Shown here one piece after another: positions 1 to 5,040 of a stretch of 5,040 bases of DNA. The notes under the pieces are model-generated. The model saw nothing but the letters and a program-made list of their open reading frames with translations. It had not been told where the DNA came from and ran no database searches. The DNA comes from JBGOUJ01 sp041477005 (GTDB taxonomy: Bacteria > Acidobacteriota > Terriglobia > Bryobacterales > JACQDG01), in the NCBI GenBank assembly GCA_041477005.1, contig JBGOUJ010000582.1, positions 1 through 5,040 on the forward strand. Reading direction: 5' to 3'. The position numbers and the translations under genes were made by a program. Position 1 is the first letter of the stretch. Each line of letters begins with the position of its first letter.

Positions 1-3000
1 GCGCGGGTGATTCCCGACAGAGACCACCCTTCAGCCAAGCCCCTCGCGCTGTGGCCCAGACGATCCAGTCGAAGATGGTATTGGTAGCTGATAACCAGGC
101 TTTGGCTCAGGTCGAAGGAGGAAAGCGCGCGCGTTGCGCGGTGGTCGTACGGATTGACCGGGTCCGATATGCTCGATGCCTGGTCAATTGACTTGCTGAA
201 GGTATAGCCGATGAGAAAATCAAGGAGTCTCCCCGAATGCCGGACGCTCGCTTGAAACGAATTGTAGTTCGCATTCCCCGCGCTCGCTGTGTAATCATCA
301 TTGGCGAAGGCAGGCCCTAAGGGGCCGCGGGCGCCGTTTACCGTCTGTCCGGCAGCGGTTCTGTAAGTGCTATCTTCGCTGAATGGCCCACAGGTGGGTG
401 AGCCCGGCGCGACAGCGCTCGGTTTGCTCAACGCCAGGCAGAAACCGGGATTGCCGGGGTTGGCGGAATACACCACCAACAGGTGATGGGCCTGAGATCC
501 CACGAAGCTCAAGCTCAACAGCGTGGACCCCCGCAGTTGGCGCTCGATCGAGAGGAAGTAATTCTCGGTGTAGGGGTAGGTGTTTCCCGGGGGCGGCGCC
601 GTCATTCCGGCGACCGGAAGGAAAGAAGAAAAATCGATGCTCGCGTTCGGGCGAGCTGCGGAGGCGTTCAGAGGAGGGGATGTGAGCGGAAACGGTTGAA
701 CATGGACCTCGCCGTTCGCGGCGCTGACGAAGGGTGTGGCGAATAGCGGCCGCGCCGGGCTGGTGTAACTCAGGCCGTAGGGAGGTTGCGGCTCATCGAT
801 CGCGATCGTATTGCCTTCGATCACGGAATAGAAAATCCCGAAGCCGGCCCGGATGCTCGTTTTTCCGGGAGCACCGACGAGCTTGGCGAGAAGTCCGTCC
901 CTCTTGGTTGGTGAATAAGCAATGCCCAGCCGGGGCGAAAAGCGGTTGCTCTGGGGCGCCAAGGTATTGGGAACTCCCACATCGCCCGGGTAGACTAAGC
1001 CGGCCGGGGCCGTGGGATAGACTTGGGATTGCTGCCCCAAAACCAGGGTTGGAATCTGGTTGTATTTCTCCGACCAGTATTGCATCAAGTCCCACCGAAG
1101 CCCGTAATTGACCATGAGATTCGGTTTTGCCCGCCAGCCATCCTGGGCGAACCCTGCCGCATACTTGTGCCGGCCATAAAAGGTCTGCGAATCAGCCTGG
1201 TTGTAATTACTGGCAACGCCGATCAGAAAGTCCGCGAAATCCGACCCGGTCTCCGAGCCGGAGAAGAGGAAGGATCCGTTGAAGGTGGCGTTCGGGTTGA
1301 CATTGACCTGCTCCAAGCTAAGTTGAAGGCCGGTCTTGATGGTGTGGTTGCGCCAGACCTTTGAAAAATTGTCGCTGGCCGAAAACGTGTTGTTGGCCTG
1401 CGTCAGGTTGGTGATGGGCGTCCCGATGACAAACGAGTTGAAGCGGACGTTTTCCACGCCTTCGATCGATGGGGCCAGTGGAACGATACCGGAGGCGCCG
1501 GCGCCGGTTACGAAGCCTTGGGATGCCAGACTCGGGCCGACGCCGCCGGATGGCTGGCCCACGTTATTGGAATTCCGCATGTAACTCAAGCGAAGCTCGT
1601 TGACGGTGGTGCTGCCAAATGTCTTGGTCTGGCTAAGATGGAGGAGCTGCCCACGTCCCCGGGTCAGGGCGTTGAAGCCAGGAACGCTGGCGCCTCCCTG
1701 TCCGGTCGGGTAGGGACTGTTCAAGTCATAATTGTCGAGGTAGTAATAGACAGAGAAGAGGCCCCAGCGTTCGCTGTTGCCGTCAATGCGGAAGCTGGTC
1801 TTGTCATCCCGCAAGCTCTGCCCCTCGGCGCCGGTTGAAAAAATGGAACTCCCGGCATTGGGTAGAGGGATGTATTGCAGGAGATGCTGGGCCGGCTTCG
1901 ACCATGTCCGTTGAGGAATGATGGCGCCGGGGAAAACGCACTGGATATTGCTCGCGCAACCGGGAGTGTAGTACGGCTCGTTTGCAGAGACCGGGTAGCC
2001 GAGGTTCTGCGAGAGAAGACGGGCCAGAAAGGGTCCGCCAACGGAGCCGGTAAGAGAGCTTGTTTGGTCGCTGAGGTTTCCGGTCCGGTCAGCGAGTGAG
2101 GGTACGGGAATCAATCCGGTGTCGATGCCTTGATCTGTCCGGGTCCCCTGATAGTCGGCGAAGAAGAACAGCTTGTTCTTCTCGATCGGGCCGCCCAGGA
2201 TGCCGCCAAACTGGTTTTGTCGGAAGAAACCGCGCTCCGGTGAAAAGAAATTGCGCGCGTCGAGATCGGTATTGCGAAGAAACTCGAAACCGCCGCCGTG
2301 CAGATGATTCGTGCCGGACTTGGTTACTACGTTGACGATGCCCCCGCTGTAGTTGCCGTATTCCGCATCGAAGTTGTTGGTCAAGATCCGAAATTCGGCG
2401 ATGGAATCGAGGTTGGGTACAATCGACGTGCCTCCGTTCATCAGCTCCTTGACGTCGGCTCCGTTGACCATGAAGCCGTTGGCGTCCTCACGCTGACCGC
2501 TGATCGATTGGTTCCCGGGATTCAAACTGCCGGACGGCGCAATGGCGACCGAGGCGCCGGCCATTACGATCGAGTCGGGCTGTTGTGTCGTCATGGGCAC
2601 GATGCCGGGCTGGAGCGCCAGAAGATCGGTGTAGCTGCGGCCATTGAGGGCTACGGCCGTCATCGCTCTCCCCGTTACCACCTGGCCCATTTGCGTGCTG
2701 ACCGCCTCCACCTGAACTTCGTTGCCTACTATCGTAACTTCCTCCTGCCGCTCAGCCATCTCGAGGGTCACGTCGAGGCGCAGGGCGCTGTTTGCGTCGA
2801 TCGGCAAATCTGTCCGTTCATAGGTCTTCAGTCCAGGTGCTTCAATCCTCAGCTTGTAATTTCCCACCGGCAGCACAGGGAATGCATAGAGACCCTTGGC
2901 GTCGCTCACCGTTGTCTGCTGGATGCCCATGGCGACATTTGTGACGGCCAGTCTGGCGCCGGGAATGACGGCCCCGCTGGGATCGGTGAGCGTGCCCGAG

Positions 3001-3119
3001 ATGCTTCCGGTAACTGCCCCGAGCGCGATGGCACATGTGGCACATGTGGCAAGGAGGAGCCACACGACTCGTGAGGTTTTGACCTGCGTGACAGCGTACG
3101 GGAGCAGTGGTCGGGGCAT
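1..3119 (-). CDS. Oar-like TonB-dependent receptor with carboxypeptidase-regulatory-like N-terminal domain (3' end outside window)
   Basis: This is an outer-membrane beta-barrel receptor of the Oar/CarboxypepD_reg class, which imports large ligands with TonB-ExbBD energy; the ligand cannot be told. Translated by hand from ATG 3119 the frame stays open to base 1, giving 1039 complete codons. Residues 1-35 look like a signal peptide (KTSR, then a hydrophobic VVWLLLATCATCAIALGA). Residues about 37-130 are the regulatory-like beta-sandwich (GSISGTLTDPSGAVIPGA, then SDAKGLYAFPVLPVGNYKL). Residues about 131-270 are the plug, ending in EYGNYSGGIVNVVTKSGTN. The barrel starts with FFRQNQFGGILGGPIEKNK at residues 298-316, followed by FFFADYQGTR, both typical of the acidobacterial family. 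The last visible residues, GWSLSGITR, usually lie well before the C-terminus in relatives, so I infer that perhaps 100-250 residues are missing. No obvious TonB box was seen. The frame is open upstream to a stop at 3282-3284, and no strong Shine-Dalgarno precedes ATG 3119. The start was chosen because the signal peptide follows it. The exact start is moderately secure; the family is secure. Confidence 0.95.
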   Translation of the reverse strand, partial: MPRPLLPYAVTQVKTSRVVWLLLATCATCAIALGAVTGSISGTLTDPSGAVIPGARLAVTNVAMGIQQTTVSDAKGLYAFPVLPVGNYKLRIEAPGLKTYERTDLPIDANSALRLDVTLEMAERQEEVTIVGNEVQVEAVSTQMGQVVTGRAMTAVALNGRSYTDLLALQPGIVPMTTQQPDSIVMAGASVAIAPSGSLNPGNQSISGQREDANGFMVNGADVKELMNGGTSIVPNLDSIAEFRILTNNFDAEYGNYSGGIVNVVTKSGTNHLHGGGFEFLRNTDLDARNFFSPERGFFRQNQFGGILGGPIEKNKLFFFADYQGTRTDQGIDTGLIPVPSLADRTGNLSDQTSSLTGSVGGPFLARLLSQNLGYPVSANEPYYTPGCASNIQCVFPGAIIPQRTWSKPAQHLLQYIPLPNAGSSIFSTGAEGQSLRDDKTSFRIDGNSERWGLFSVYYYLDNYDLNSPYPTGQGGASVPGFNALTRGRGQLLHLSQTKTFGSTTVNELRLSYMRNSNNVGQPSGGVGPSLASQGFVTGAGASGIVPLAPSIEGVENVRFNSFVIGTPITNLTQANNTFSASDNFSKVWRNHTIKTGLQLSLEQVNVNPNATFNGSFLFSGSETGSDFADFLIGVASNYNQADSQTFYGRHKYAAGFAQDGWRAKPNLMVNYGLRWDLMQYWSEKYNQIPTLVLGQQSQVYPTAPAGLVYPGDVGVPNTLAPQSNRFSPRLGIAYSPTKRDGLLAKLVGAPGKTSIRAGFGIFYSVIEGNTIAIDEPQPPYGLSYTSPARPLFATPFVSAANGEVHVQPFPLTSPPLNASAARPNASIDFSSFLPVAGMTAPPPGNTYPYTENYFLSIERQLRGSTLLSLSFVGSQAHHLLVVYSANPGNPGFCLALSKPSAVAPGSPTCGPFSEDSTYRTAAGQTVNGARGPLGPAFANDDYTASAGNANYNSFQASVRHSGRLLDFLIGYTFSKSIDQASSISDPVNPYDHRATRALSSFDLSQSLVISYQYHLRLDRLGHSARGLAEGWSLSGITR

Positions 3120-3195
3120 GGAACACGGGCGGCCGCACTCGGAGAGCAAACGGTGGCGAAGCAGTCCCTTGTTCAGTTCTTGGATCTCACCACAA

Positions 3196-3209
3196 CGGTC
3201 ACCGGTCAC
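3196..3209. repeat. Two tandem copies of CGGTCAC in the receptor leader
   Basis: Two exact adjacent copies of the heptamer CGGTCAC (3196-3202 and 3203-3209) lie about 77-90 bp upstream of the receptor start codon. Direct repeats at this distance can be operator half-sites, but no regulator is recognised and no convincing -35/-10 pair was found for the receptor. It could be chance in GC-rich DNA. Confidence 0.4.
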
Positions 3210-3254
3210 GGGAAGAGTTCTATCGTACCGTACCCGAGCCAGACCCGCTCTTTT

Positions 3255-3352
3255 CAGGTGCCAGGTGCCAGGTGTCAGGTGTCAGGGGCCGAGCCGCGCT
3301 CCCGCGCGAGAGGGGGCGTTCCGGGCCTCACCTCTGGCACCTGACACCTGGC
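3255..3352. repeat. Tandem 7-bp CAGGTGY array with an inverted distal arm
   Basis: The left part is five head-to-tail heptamers: CAGGTGC at 3255 and 3262, CAGGTGT at 3269 and 3276, and a degenerate CAGGGGC at 3283. The right part holds two units on the opposite strand (GCACCTG 3337-3343 and ACACCTG 3344-3350). The two parts share a perfect 15-bp inverted repeat, gccaggtgtcaggtg at 3267-3281 against its complement at 3338-3352, enclosing 56 GC-rich bases. This could fold as a long hairpin. It sits roughly 135-235 bp upstream of the receptor start and between that gene and the tRNA. The layout suggests a dispersed intergenic repeat, but a single copy cannot prove that. No encoded protein is likely. 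Confidence 0.8.
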
Positions 3353-3373
3353 GACAAGGGCGGCCGCCCGGAG

Positions 3374-3389
3374 CGGCCATCACTGGCCG
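3374..3389. repeat. Short GC-rich hairpin CGGCCA-TCAC-TGGCCG
   Basis: A perfect 6-bp inverted repeat with a four-base loop lies just beyond the heptamer array. No T-run follows on either strand, so it is not a canonical intrinsic terminator. It may be part of the same intergenic repeat element as 3255-3352, or chance in a CGG-rich stretch. Confidence 0.4.
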
Positions 3390-3454
3390 TCCGCAGCGGC
3401 CCGCATGGGATTTCGGGTGCTAGCCAACTGGTAGCCAGAATCGGGGATTTCAGG

Positions 3455-3486
3455 GGCGGTTTTTCCTATCTGAATAGGAAAACGCC
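3455..3486 (-). terminator. Stem-loop just downstream of tRNA-Val, possible 3' processing or termination hairpin
   Basis: TTTTCCTAT (3461-3469) pairs exactly with ATAGGAAAA (3474-3482) around a four-base loop. GGCG/CGCC at the base adds four more pairs after a two-base bulge. On the minus strand it begins about 20 bases after the CCA end of the tRNA, a normal place for a terminator. No U-tract follows the stem, so a Rho-independent role is doubtful. It could instead mark the end of the precursor for nucleases. The hairpin is clear; its function is inferred. Confidence 0.45.
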
Positions 3487-3505
3487 TGTGGAAGTTGTTG
3501 AAAAC

Positions 3506-3582
3506 TGGTGGGCGGTGCTGGGCTCGAACCAGCGACCTCCTGCTTGTAAGGCAGGCGCTCTAACCAACTGAGCTAACCGCCC
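3506..3582 (-). tRNA. tRNA-Val (anticodon UAC), CCA encoded
   Basis: Read on the minus strand, all four arms of the cloverleaf pair. The acceptor is GGGCGGT with ACCGCCC (7 bp). The D arm is GCTC/GAGC. The anticodon stem CCTGC/GCAGG encloses loop CTTACAA, giving anticodon TAC at 3546-3548. The T arm GCTGG/CCAGC encloses TTCGAGC. The discriminator is A, followed by a genome-encoded CCA at 3506-3508. The molecule is 77 nt including CCA. UAC reads GUA and, if modified at position 34, other valine codons. A weak -10-like TAAGAT lies at 3614-3619 on the minus strand, about 31 bases upstream of the 5' end, with no matching -35. No second tRNA is adjacent. Confidence 0.96.
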
Positions 3583-3660
3583 CTTCGGCCGCTTGTCCGA
3601 GGCCGCAATCTTGATCTTAACATGTCGGTCCGAAACACTGTGGTATCACCGGAGGGCAGG

Positions 3661-3762
3661 ATGAGAGACCTCGTGGCGCCGGGGCTGGCCGTGGGCGCTC
3701 TCTTTGGGGAGCGAGGCCAACCGGGACTCGGACGCTTGGCGGGGGCCTGTTGCGTCCGATAA
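3661..3762 (+). CDS. Possible 33-residue small ORF (unverified)
   Basis: ATG 3661 is preceded by GGAG at 3651-3654 with six bases between, a good ribosome-binding geometry, and the frame ends at TAA 3760-3762. The peptide begins MRDLVAPGLAVGALFGERGQ, is rich in Gly, Ala and Leu, and ends in CCVR; no family is recognised. It overlaps both strong hairpins of this region, which could equally explain the base composition. It has no clear promoter. It is probably a chance frame, listed because the start signal is good. Confidence 0.15.
   Translation: MRDLVAPGLAVGALFGERGQPGLGRLAGACCVR
3679..3724. repeat. Three-part nested hairpin
   Basis: Pairing is nested. CCGG 3679-3682 pairs with 3721-3724, TGGCC 3686-3690 with GGCCA 3715-3719, and CGCTCTC 3696-3702 with GGGAGCG 3707-3713 (one G-U pair), around tetraloop TTTG. 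Small internal loops separate the three helices. This would be a stable structure in RNA of either strand. It matches no riboswitch or ncRNA family that I recognise. Confidence 0.5.
3728..3759. repeat. Perfect 8-bp inverted repeat TCGGACGC / GCGTCCGA
   Basis: TCGGACGC (3728-3735) and GCGTCCGA (3752-3759) are exact complements separated by 16 bases, starting three bases after the preceding nested hairpin. It could be an RNA hairpin or a protein-binding site. No T-run follows, so it is not a typical terminator. Confidence 0.55.
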
Positions 3763-3855
3763 GCGAGAGGGGTTTGCGGATGGTGCGTAGGGGCTCGAGA
3801 CCCGAGTACGACAGTTCGCCGGGGCTACACCGACGGTACTGGCCCCTTCGACCTA

Positions 3856-3884
3856 TTGGCGGGGCCGAGTCAACTTGATATAGT
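3856..3884 (+). promoter_or_regulatory. Candidate housekeeping-sigma promoter of the PEP-CTERM gene
   Basis: TTGGCG (3856-3861, four of six to TTGACA) and TATAGT (3879-3884, five of six to TATAAT) are 17 bp apart. Transcription would begin near 3891, leaving a leader of only about 14 bases that starts at the Shine-Dalgarno itself. This makes the exact promoter uncertain. The -35 lies in the hairpin GGCCCC/GGGGCC (3841-3866). Confidence 0.4.
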
Positions 3885-3890
3885 CTCCGC

Positions 3891-3896
3891 AGGAGG
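3891..3896 (+). promoter_or_regulatory. Strong Shine-Dalgarno AGGAGG
   Basis: A perfect AGGAGG sits eight bases before ATG 3905 and fixes the start of the PEP-CTERM protein, in agreement with the signal peptide that begins there. Confidence 0.85.
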
Positions 3897-3904
3897 TTGA
3901 CTAA

Positions 3905-4627
3905 ATGAAGGCTCCGCGCTGTCTCATCATAGCTCTTGCCGGACTGGGGCTGAGTTCGGCGCAAGCCACAACCATTAATATTCTTAGCGGATCCGATATG
4001 ACTGGCACGACCCAGTGGAATAACAACACCGGAGCCAACGTACTTATCAATCCCTATCCCTCTCCGGTCTGGGCCGCTCCTTCGCTAGGAGGCCAATGGA
4101 TCTCCTACATCCCCAGCGGCCACGGGCAGACCGTCGTGCCGAATGCAACGATTAGCGGCGGCGTAGTCATTTCTCCTCCGACAGCCATTTTCTACGACTG
4201 GTTCAATTTGCCGGACCCTTCTGTGTCCGGGGGAATCTGGATCTGGGCCGACGACACGGCAGCCATACTCATCGATAATGTTCCGGTTTTCCCACTGGGA
4301 TCGCCGCTCGTGGCGGGCATGTATTGCACAGCGGAAGGAATCGGCTGCCGGCCTGAGCATGGTGGATTCGTTAGCCTGGCAGGCCTTGGCGCGGGCGCCC
4401 ACACACTCGAGTTTGAGACCTACCAGCTTTGGGGTGACACGTTCGGTCTTCTGTACGAAGGCAGCGTAACAACAGCGGCCAGCGTAACAACAGGGACCAC
4501 CGTAACAACACCGGCCGATCCGCCTGTCGCCGTTCCTGAACCATCGAGCTTCGTTCTCCTGGGGTCAGGCGCGGTTCTTGCGCTCCGCTTCTGGCGCGGT
4601 AAAATGCTTTGCCGCACCGGACGGTAA
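3905..4627 (+). CDS. PEP-CTERM sorting-domain secreted protein
   Basis: This 240-residue exported protein has a PEP-CTERM tail. In this class an exosortase recognises and processes the tail so that the protein reaches the cell surface or matrix. Residues 1-21 are a signal peptide (MKAPRC, a hydrophobic run, then SSAQA with likely cleavage after A21). Residues about 22-186 form a beta-rich domain with GGIWIWADDTAAILIDNVPVF-type strands at 109-129, resembling jelly-roll modules in other PEP-CTERM proteins. Cys141 and Cys148 could form a disulphide. Residues 187-204 are a threonine-rich linker of three six-residue repeats (SVTTAA, SVTTGT, TVTTPA), followed by DPPVAV. The signal is VPEPSS at 210-215, a helix to about 229, and a basic tail (RFWRGKMLCRTGR) a little longer than usual. 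The start is secured by AGGAGG. No exosortase or EPS gene is in view. The sorting class is confident; the specific function is unknown. Confidence 0.9.
   Translation: MKAPRCLIIALAGLGLSSAQATTINILSGSDMTGTTQWNNNTGANVLINPYPSPVWAAPSLGGQWISYIPSGHGQTVVPNATISGGVVISPPTAIFYDWFNLPDPSVSGGIWIWADDTAAILIDNVPVFPLGSPLVAGMYCTAEGIGCRPEHGGFVSLAGLGAGAHTLEFETYQLWGDTFGLLYEGSVTTAASVTTGTTVTTPADPPVAVPEPSSFVLLGSGAVLALRFWRGKMLCRTGR
4463..4516 (+). repeat. Three in-frame 18-bp tandem repeats in the PEP-CTERM linker
   Basis: Units at 4463-4480, 4481-4498 and 4499-4516 share the core CGTAACAACA and encode SVTTAA, SVTTGT and TVTTPA. The period is a multiple of three, so copy changes keep the frame. The threonine-rich linker joins the globular domain to the PEP-CTERM anchor and may be a glycosylation target, by analogy only. 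Confidence 0.85.
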
Positions 4628-4978
4628 CTGCAGAGGCGGCCAGCCCTCTAAAGATCCCTTAAAGAGCAAGGCCGGATCGCTCGCGGGCGGCCGACGGGCC
4701 GACCGAATCGCGTTCCGTCGCGCCAGGCCCTCTCAATCCCCGTCCTGATACGCTCGCCTCTCTCTTCCAGGACCACGACTCAAGTCCCCAACTGCCTAGC
4801 GCCTGCGGGTAGTCCGGCTCCACCTGGGCCCGCCGCGCCTTATACCACCAAAGAAATAAGCCGAAAGTCGTATGGATGTCAGGGCGGCATCACTAATAAG
4901 GTATTTGTTTACCGGGGCCGGATCTGACGCTGAGGATTTCGCTGGACAAAAGGCCGGCTTTCGGCTACCTTAAGGTGG
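4628..4978. other. Intergenic region, nothing recognised apart from the palindrome at its end
   Basis: No reading frame with gene-like features was seen on either strand. No T-tailed hairpin follows the PEP-CTERM stop, so its terminator is not identified. GC-rich sequence gives way to a more AT-rich patch around 4841-4913 (for example CTAATAAGGTATTTG), the kind of drop often seen before a promoter. TGGACA (4943-4948) has a weak partner TACCTT (4966-4971) at 17 bp. Confidence 0.6.
4967..4976. promoter_or_regulatory. Perfect 10-bp palindrome ACCTTAAGGT before the last reading frame
   Basis: ACCTTAAGGT is its own reverse complement and ends two bases before ATG 4979. It overlaps a weak -10-like TACCTT and supplies an AAGG that lies too close to the ATG to be a normal Shine-Dalgarno. 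It could be an operator, or chance. Confidence 0.3.
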
Positions 4979-5040
4979 ATGAATGGGCCGGAGCGCCGAA
5001 GCCGGGATGAGTTAGAAGGTGAAGTCAAGCGCCTGCGGGA
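4979..5040 (+). CDS. N-terminus of an unidentified protein (runs off the right edge)
   Basis: From ATG 4979 the frame reads MNGPERRSRDELEGEVKRLR and continues off the edge (20 complete codons). The highly charged, leucine-spaced stretch DELEGEVKRLR looks like the start of an amphipathic or coiled-coil helix. Such starts are common in sensor kinases, sigma-factor regulators and transposase accessory proteins, but 20 residues cannot decide among them. The neighbouring ATG at 4983 is in another frame and stops after ten codons. The start lacks a well-spaced Shine-Dalgarno: AAGG at 4972-4975 leaves only three bases. Confidence 0.45.
   Translation, partial: MNGPERRSRDELEGEVKRLR

Larger units (their letters stand above)
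3583..3855. other. Intergenic region with clustered inverted repeats, no convincing gene
   Basis: This stretch separates the leftward tRNA from the rightward PEP-CTERM gene. It contains two strong adjacent hairpins (3679-3724 and 3728-3759), each given its own entry. A third inverted repeat, GGCCCC 3841-3846 with GGGGCC 3861-3866, overlaps the putative -35 of the PEP-CTERM gene. A 33-codon frame with well-spaced GGAG lies at 3661-3762. A 115-codon minus-strand frame also covers the region (3617-3964), but it is arginine- and proline-rich and runs into the PEP-CTERM coding sequence, so it is not called. Confidence 0.6.

Noticed and set aside
3033..3050. Lipobox-like LATC in the receptor signal peptide
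   Set aside because: Thr before the Cys is a poor lipobox residue, and members of this receptor class are integral outer-membrane barrels, not lipoproteins.
2298..3074. 258-codon plus-strand frame
   Set aside because: It lies wholly antisense to the plug and regulatory-like domains of the TonB receptor, whose minus-strand translation has clear family motifs. It is a shadow of GC-rich coding sequence.
3421..3436. tagccaactggtagcc resembles the D-arm region of the tRNA at 3561-3578, suggesting a tRNA remnant or att site
   Set aside because: The match is short and gapped, no T-arm or anticodon remnant accompanies it, and no integrase or element boundary is visible.
3107..3571. 154-codon plus-strand frame ending in WWAVLGSNQRPPACKAGALTN
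   Set aside because: The C-terminal part is the antisense reading of the tRNA-Val gene, a well-known source of false 'LGSNQRPPACKA' proteins. The rest crosses the heptamer repeats and the receptor start, with low-complexity composition.
3737..3753. Sigma-54-like TGGC...TTGC upstream of the PEP-CTERM gene
   Set aside because: The GG and GC are 12 bases apart instead of the required 10, the site is about 150 bp from the start codon, and the bases are explained by the 8-bp inverted repeat.
3617..3964. 115-codon minus-strand frame
   Set aside because: It overlaps the start of the PEP-CTERM gene and the hairpin cluster, is rich in Arg and Pro, has no recognisable domain, and its upstream part lies in antisense coding sequence.
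4685..4702. GC-rich inverted repeat cggcc/ggccg downstream of the PEP-CTERM gene as a terminator
   Set aside because: The stem is only five pairs and no T-run follows, so it cannot be supported as an intrinsic terminator.
4798..5039. 12-bp direct repeat AGCGCCTGCGGG at 4798-4809 and 5028-5039
   Set aside because: It is short and GC-rich, the second copy lies within coding sequence, and there is no element between the copies; chance is the simplest explanation.

Overview
The window is GC-rich and looks like chromosomal DNA of a soil-type Acidobacteriota, perhaps the Solibacter/Bryobacter side of the phylum. That assignment is an inference. It rests on two families common together in that group: a very large outer-membrane TonB-dependent receptor of the Oar type, with an N-terminal carboxypeptidase-regulatory-like domain, and a secreted protein with a PEP-CTERM sorting signal. 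No phylogenetic marker in the window fixes the organism.

Layout: positions 1-3119 are one gene on the minus strand, the Oar-like TonB-dependent receptor. It has 1039 complete codons visible without a stop and runs off the left edge before its C-terminus. Positions 3120-3505 are non-coding and hold the receptor's leader, a tandem 7-bp repeat array with an inverted arm, and two smaller hairpins. Positions 3506-3582 are a complete minus-strand tRNA-Val (anticodon UAC) with encoded CCA. Positions 3583-3904 have no convincing gene. They carry a cluster of inverted repeats on the approach to the next gene, then a promoter-like pair and a strong Shine-Dalgarno. Positions 3905-4627 are a plus-strand 240-residue PEP-CTERM protein. 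Positions 4628-4978 appear empty, with a short palindrome at the right end. At 4979 a plus-strand reading frame probably begins and leaves the window after 20 complete codons.

The genes do not form an operon. The receptor and the tRNA run leftward, and the PEP-CTERM gene runs rightward with its own signals. Both proteins act at or beyond the outer membrane: the receptor in TonB-powered uptake of an unidentified ligand, and the PEP-CTERM protein as an exosortase substrate destined for the surface or matrix. Nothing here shows that they cooperate. No transposase, CRISPR array, defence gene or clear novel system was found. The most unusual content is non-coding: the heptamer array at 3255-3352 and the hairpin cluster at 3679-3866.
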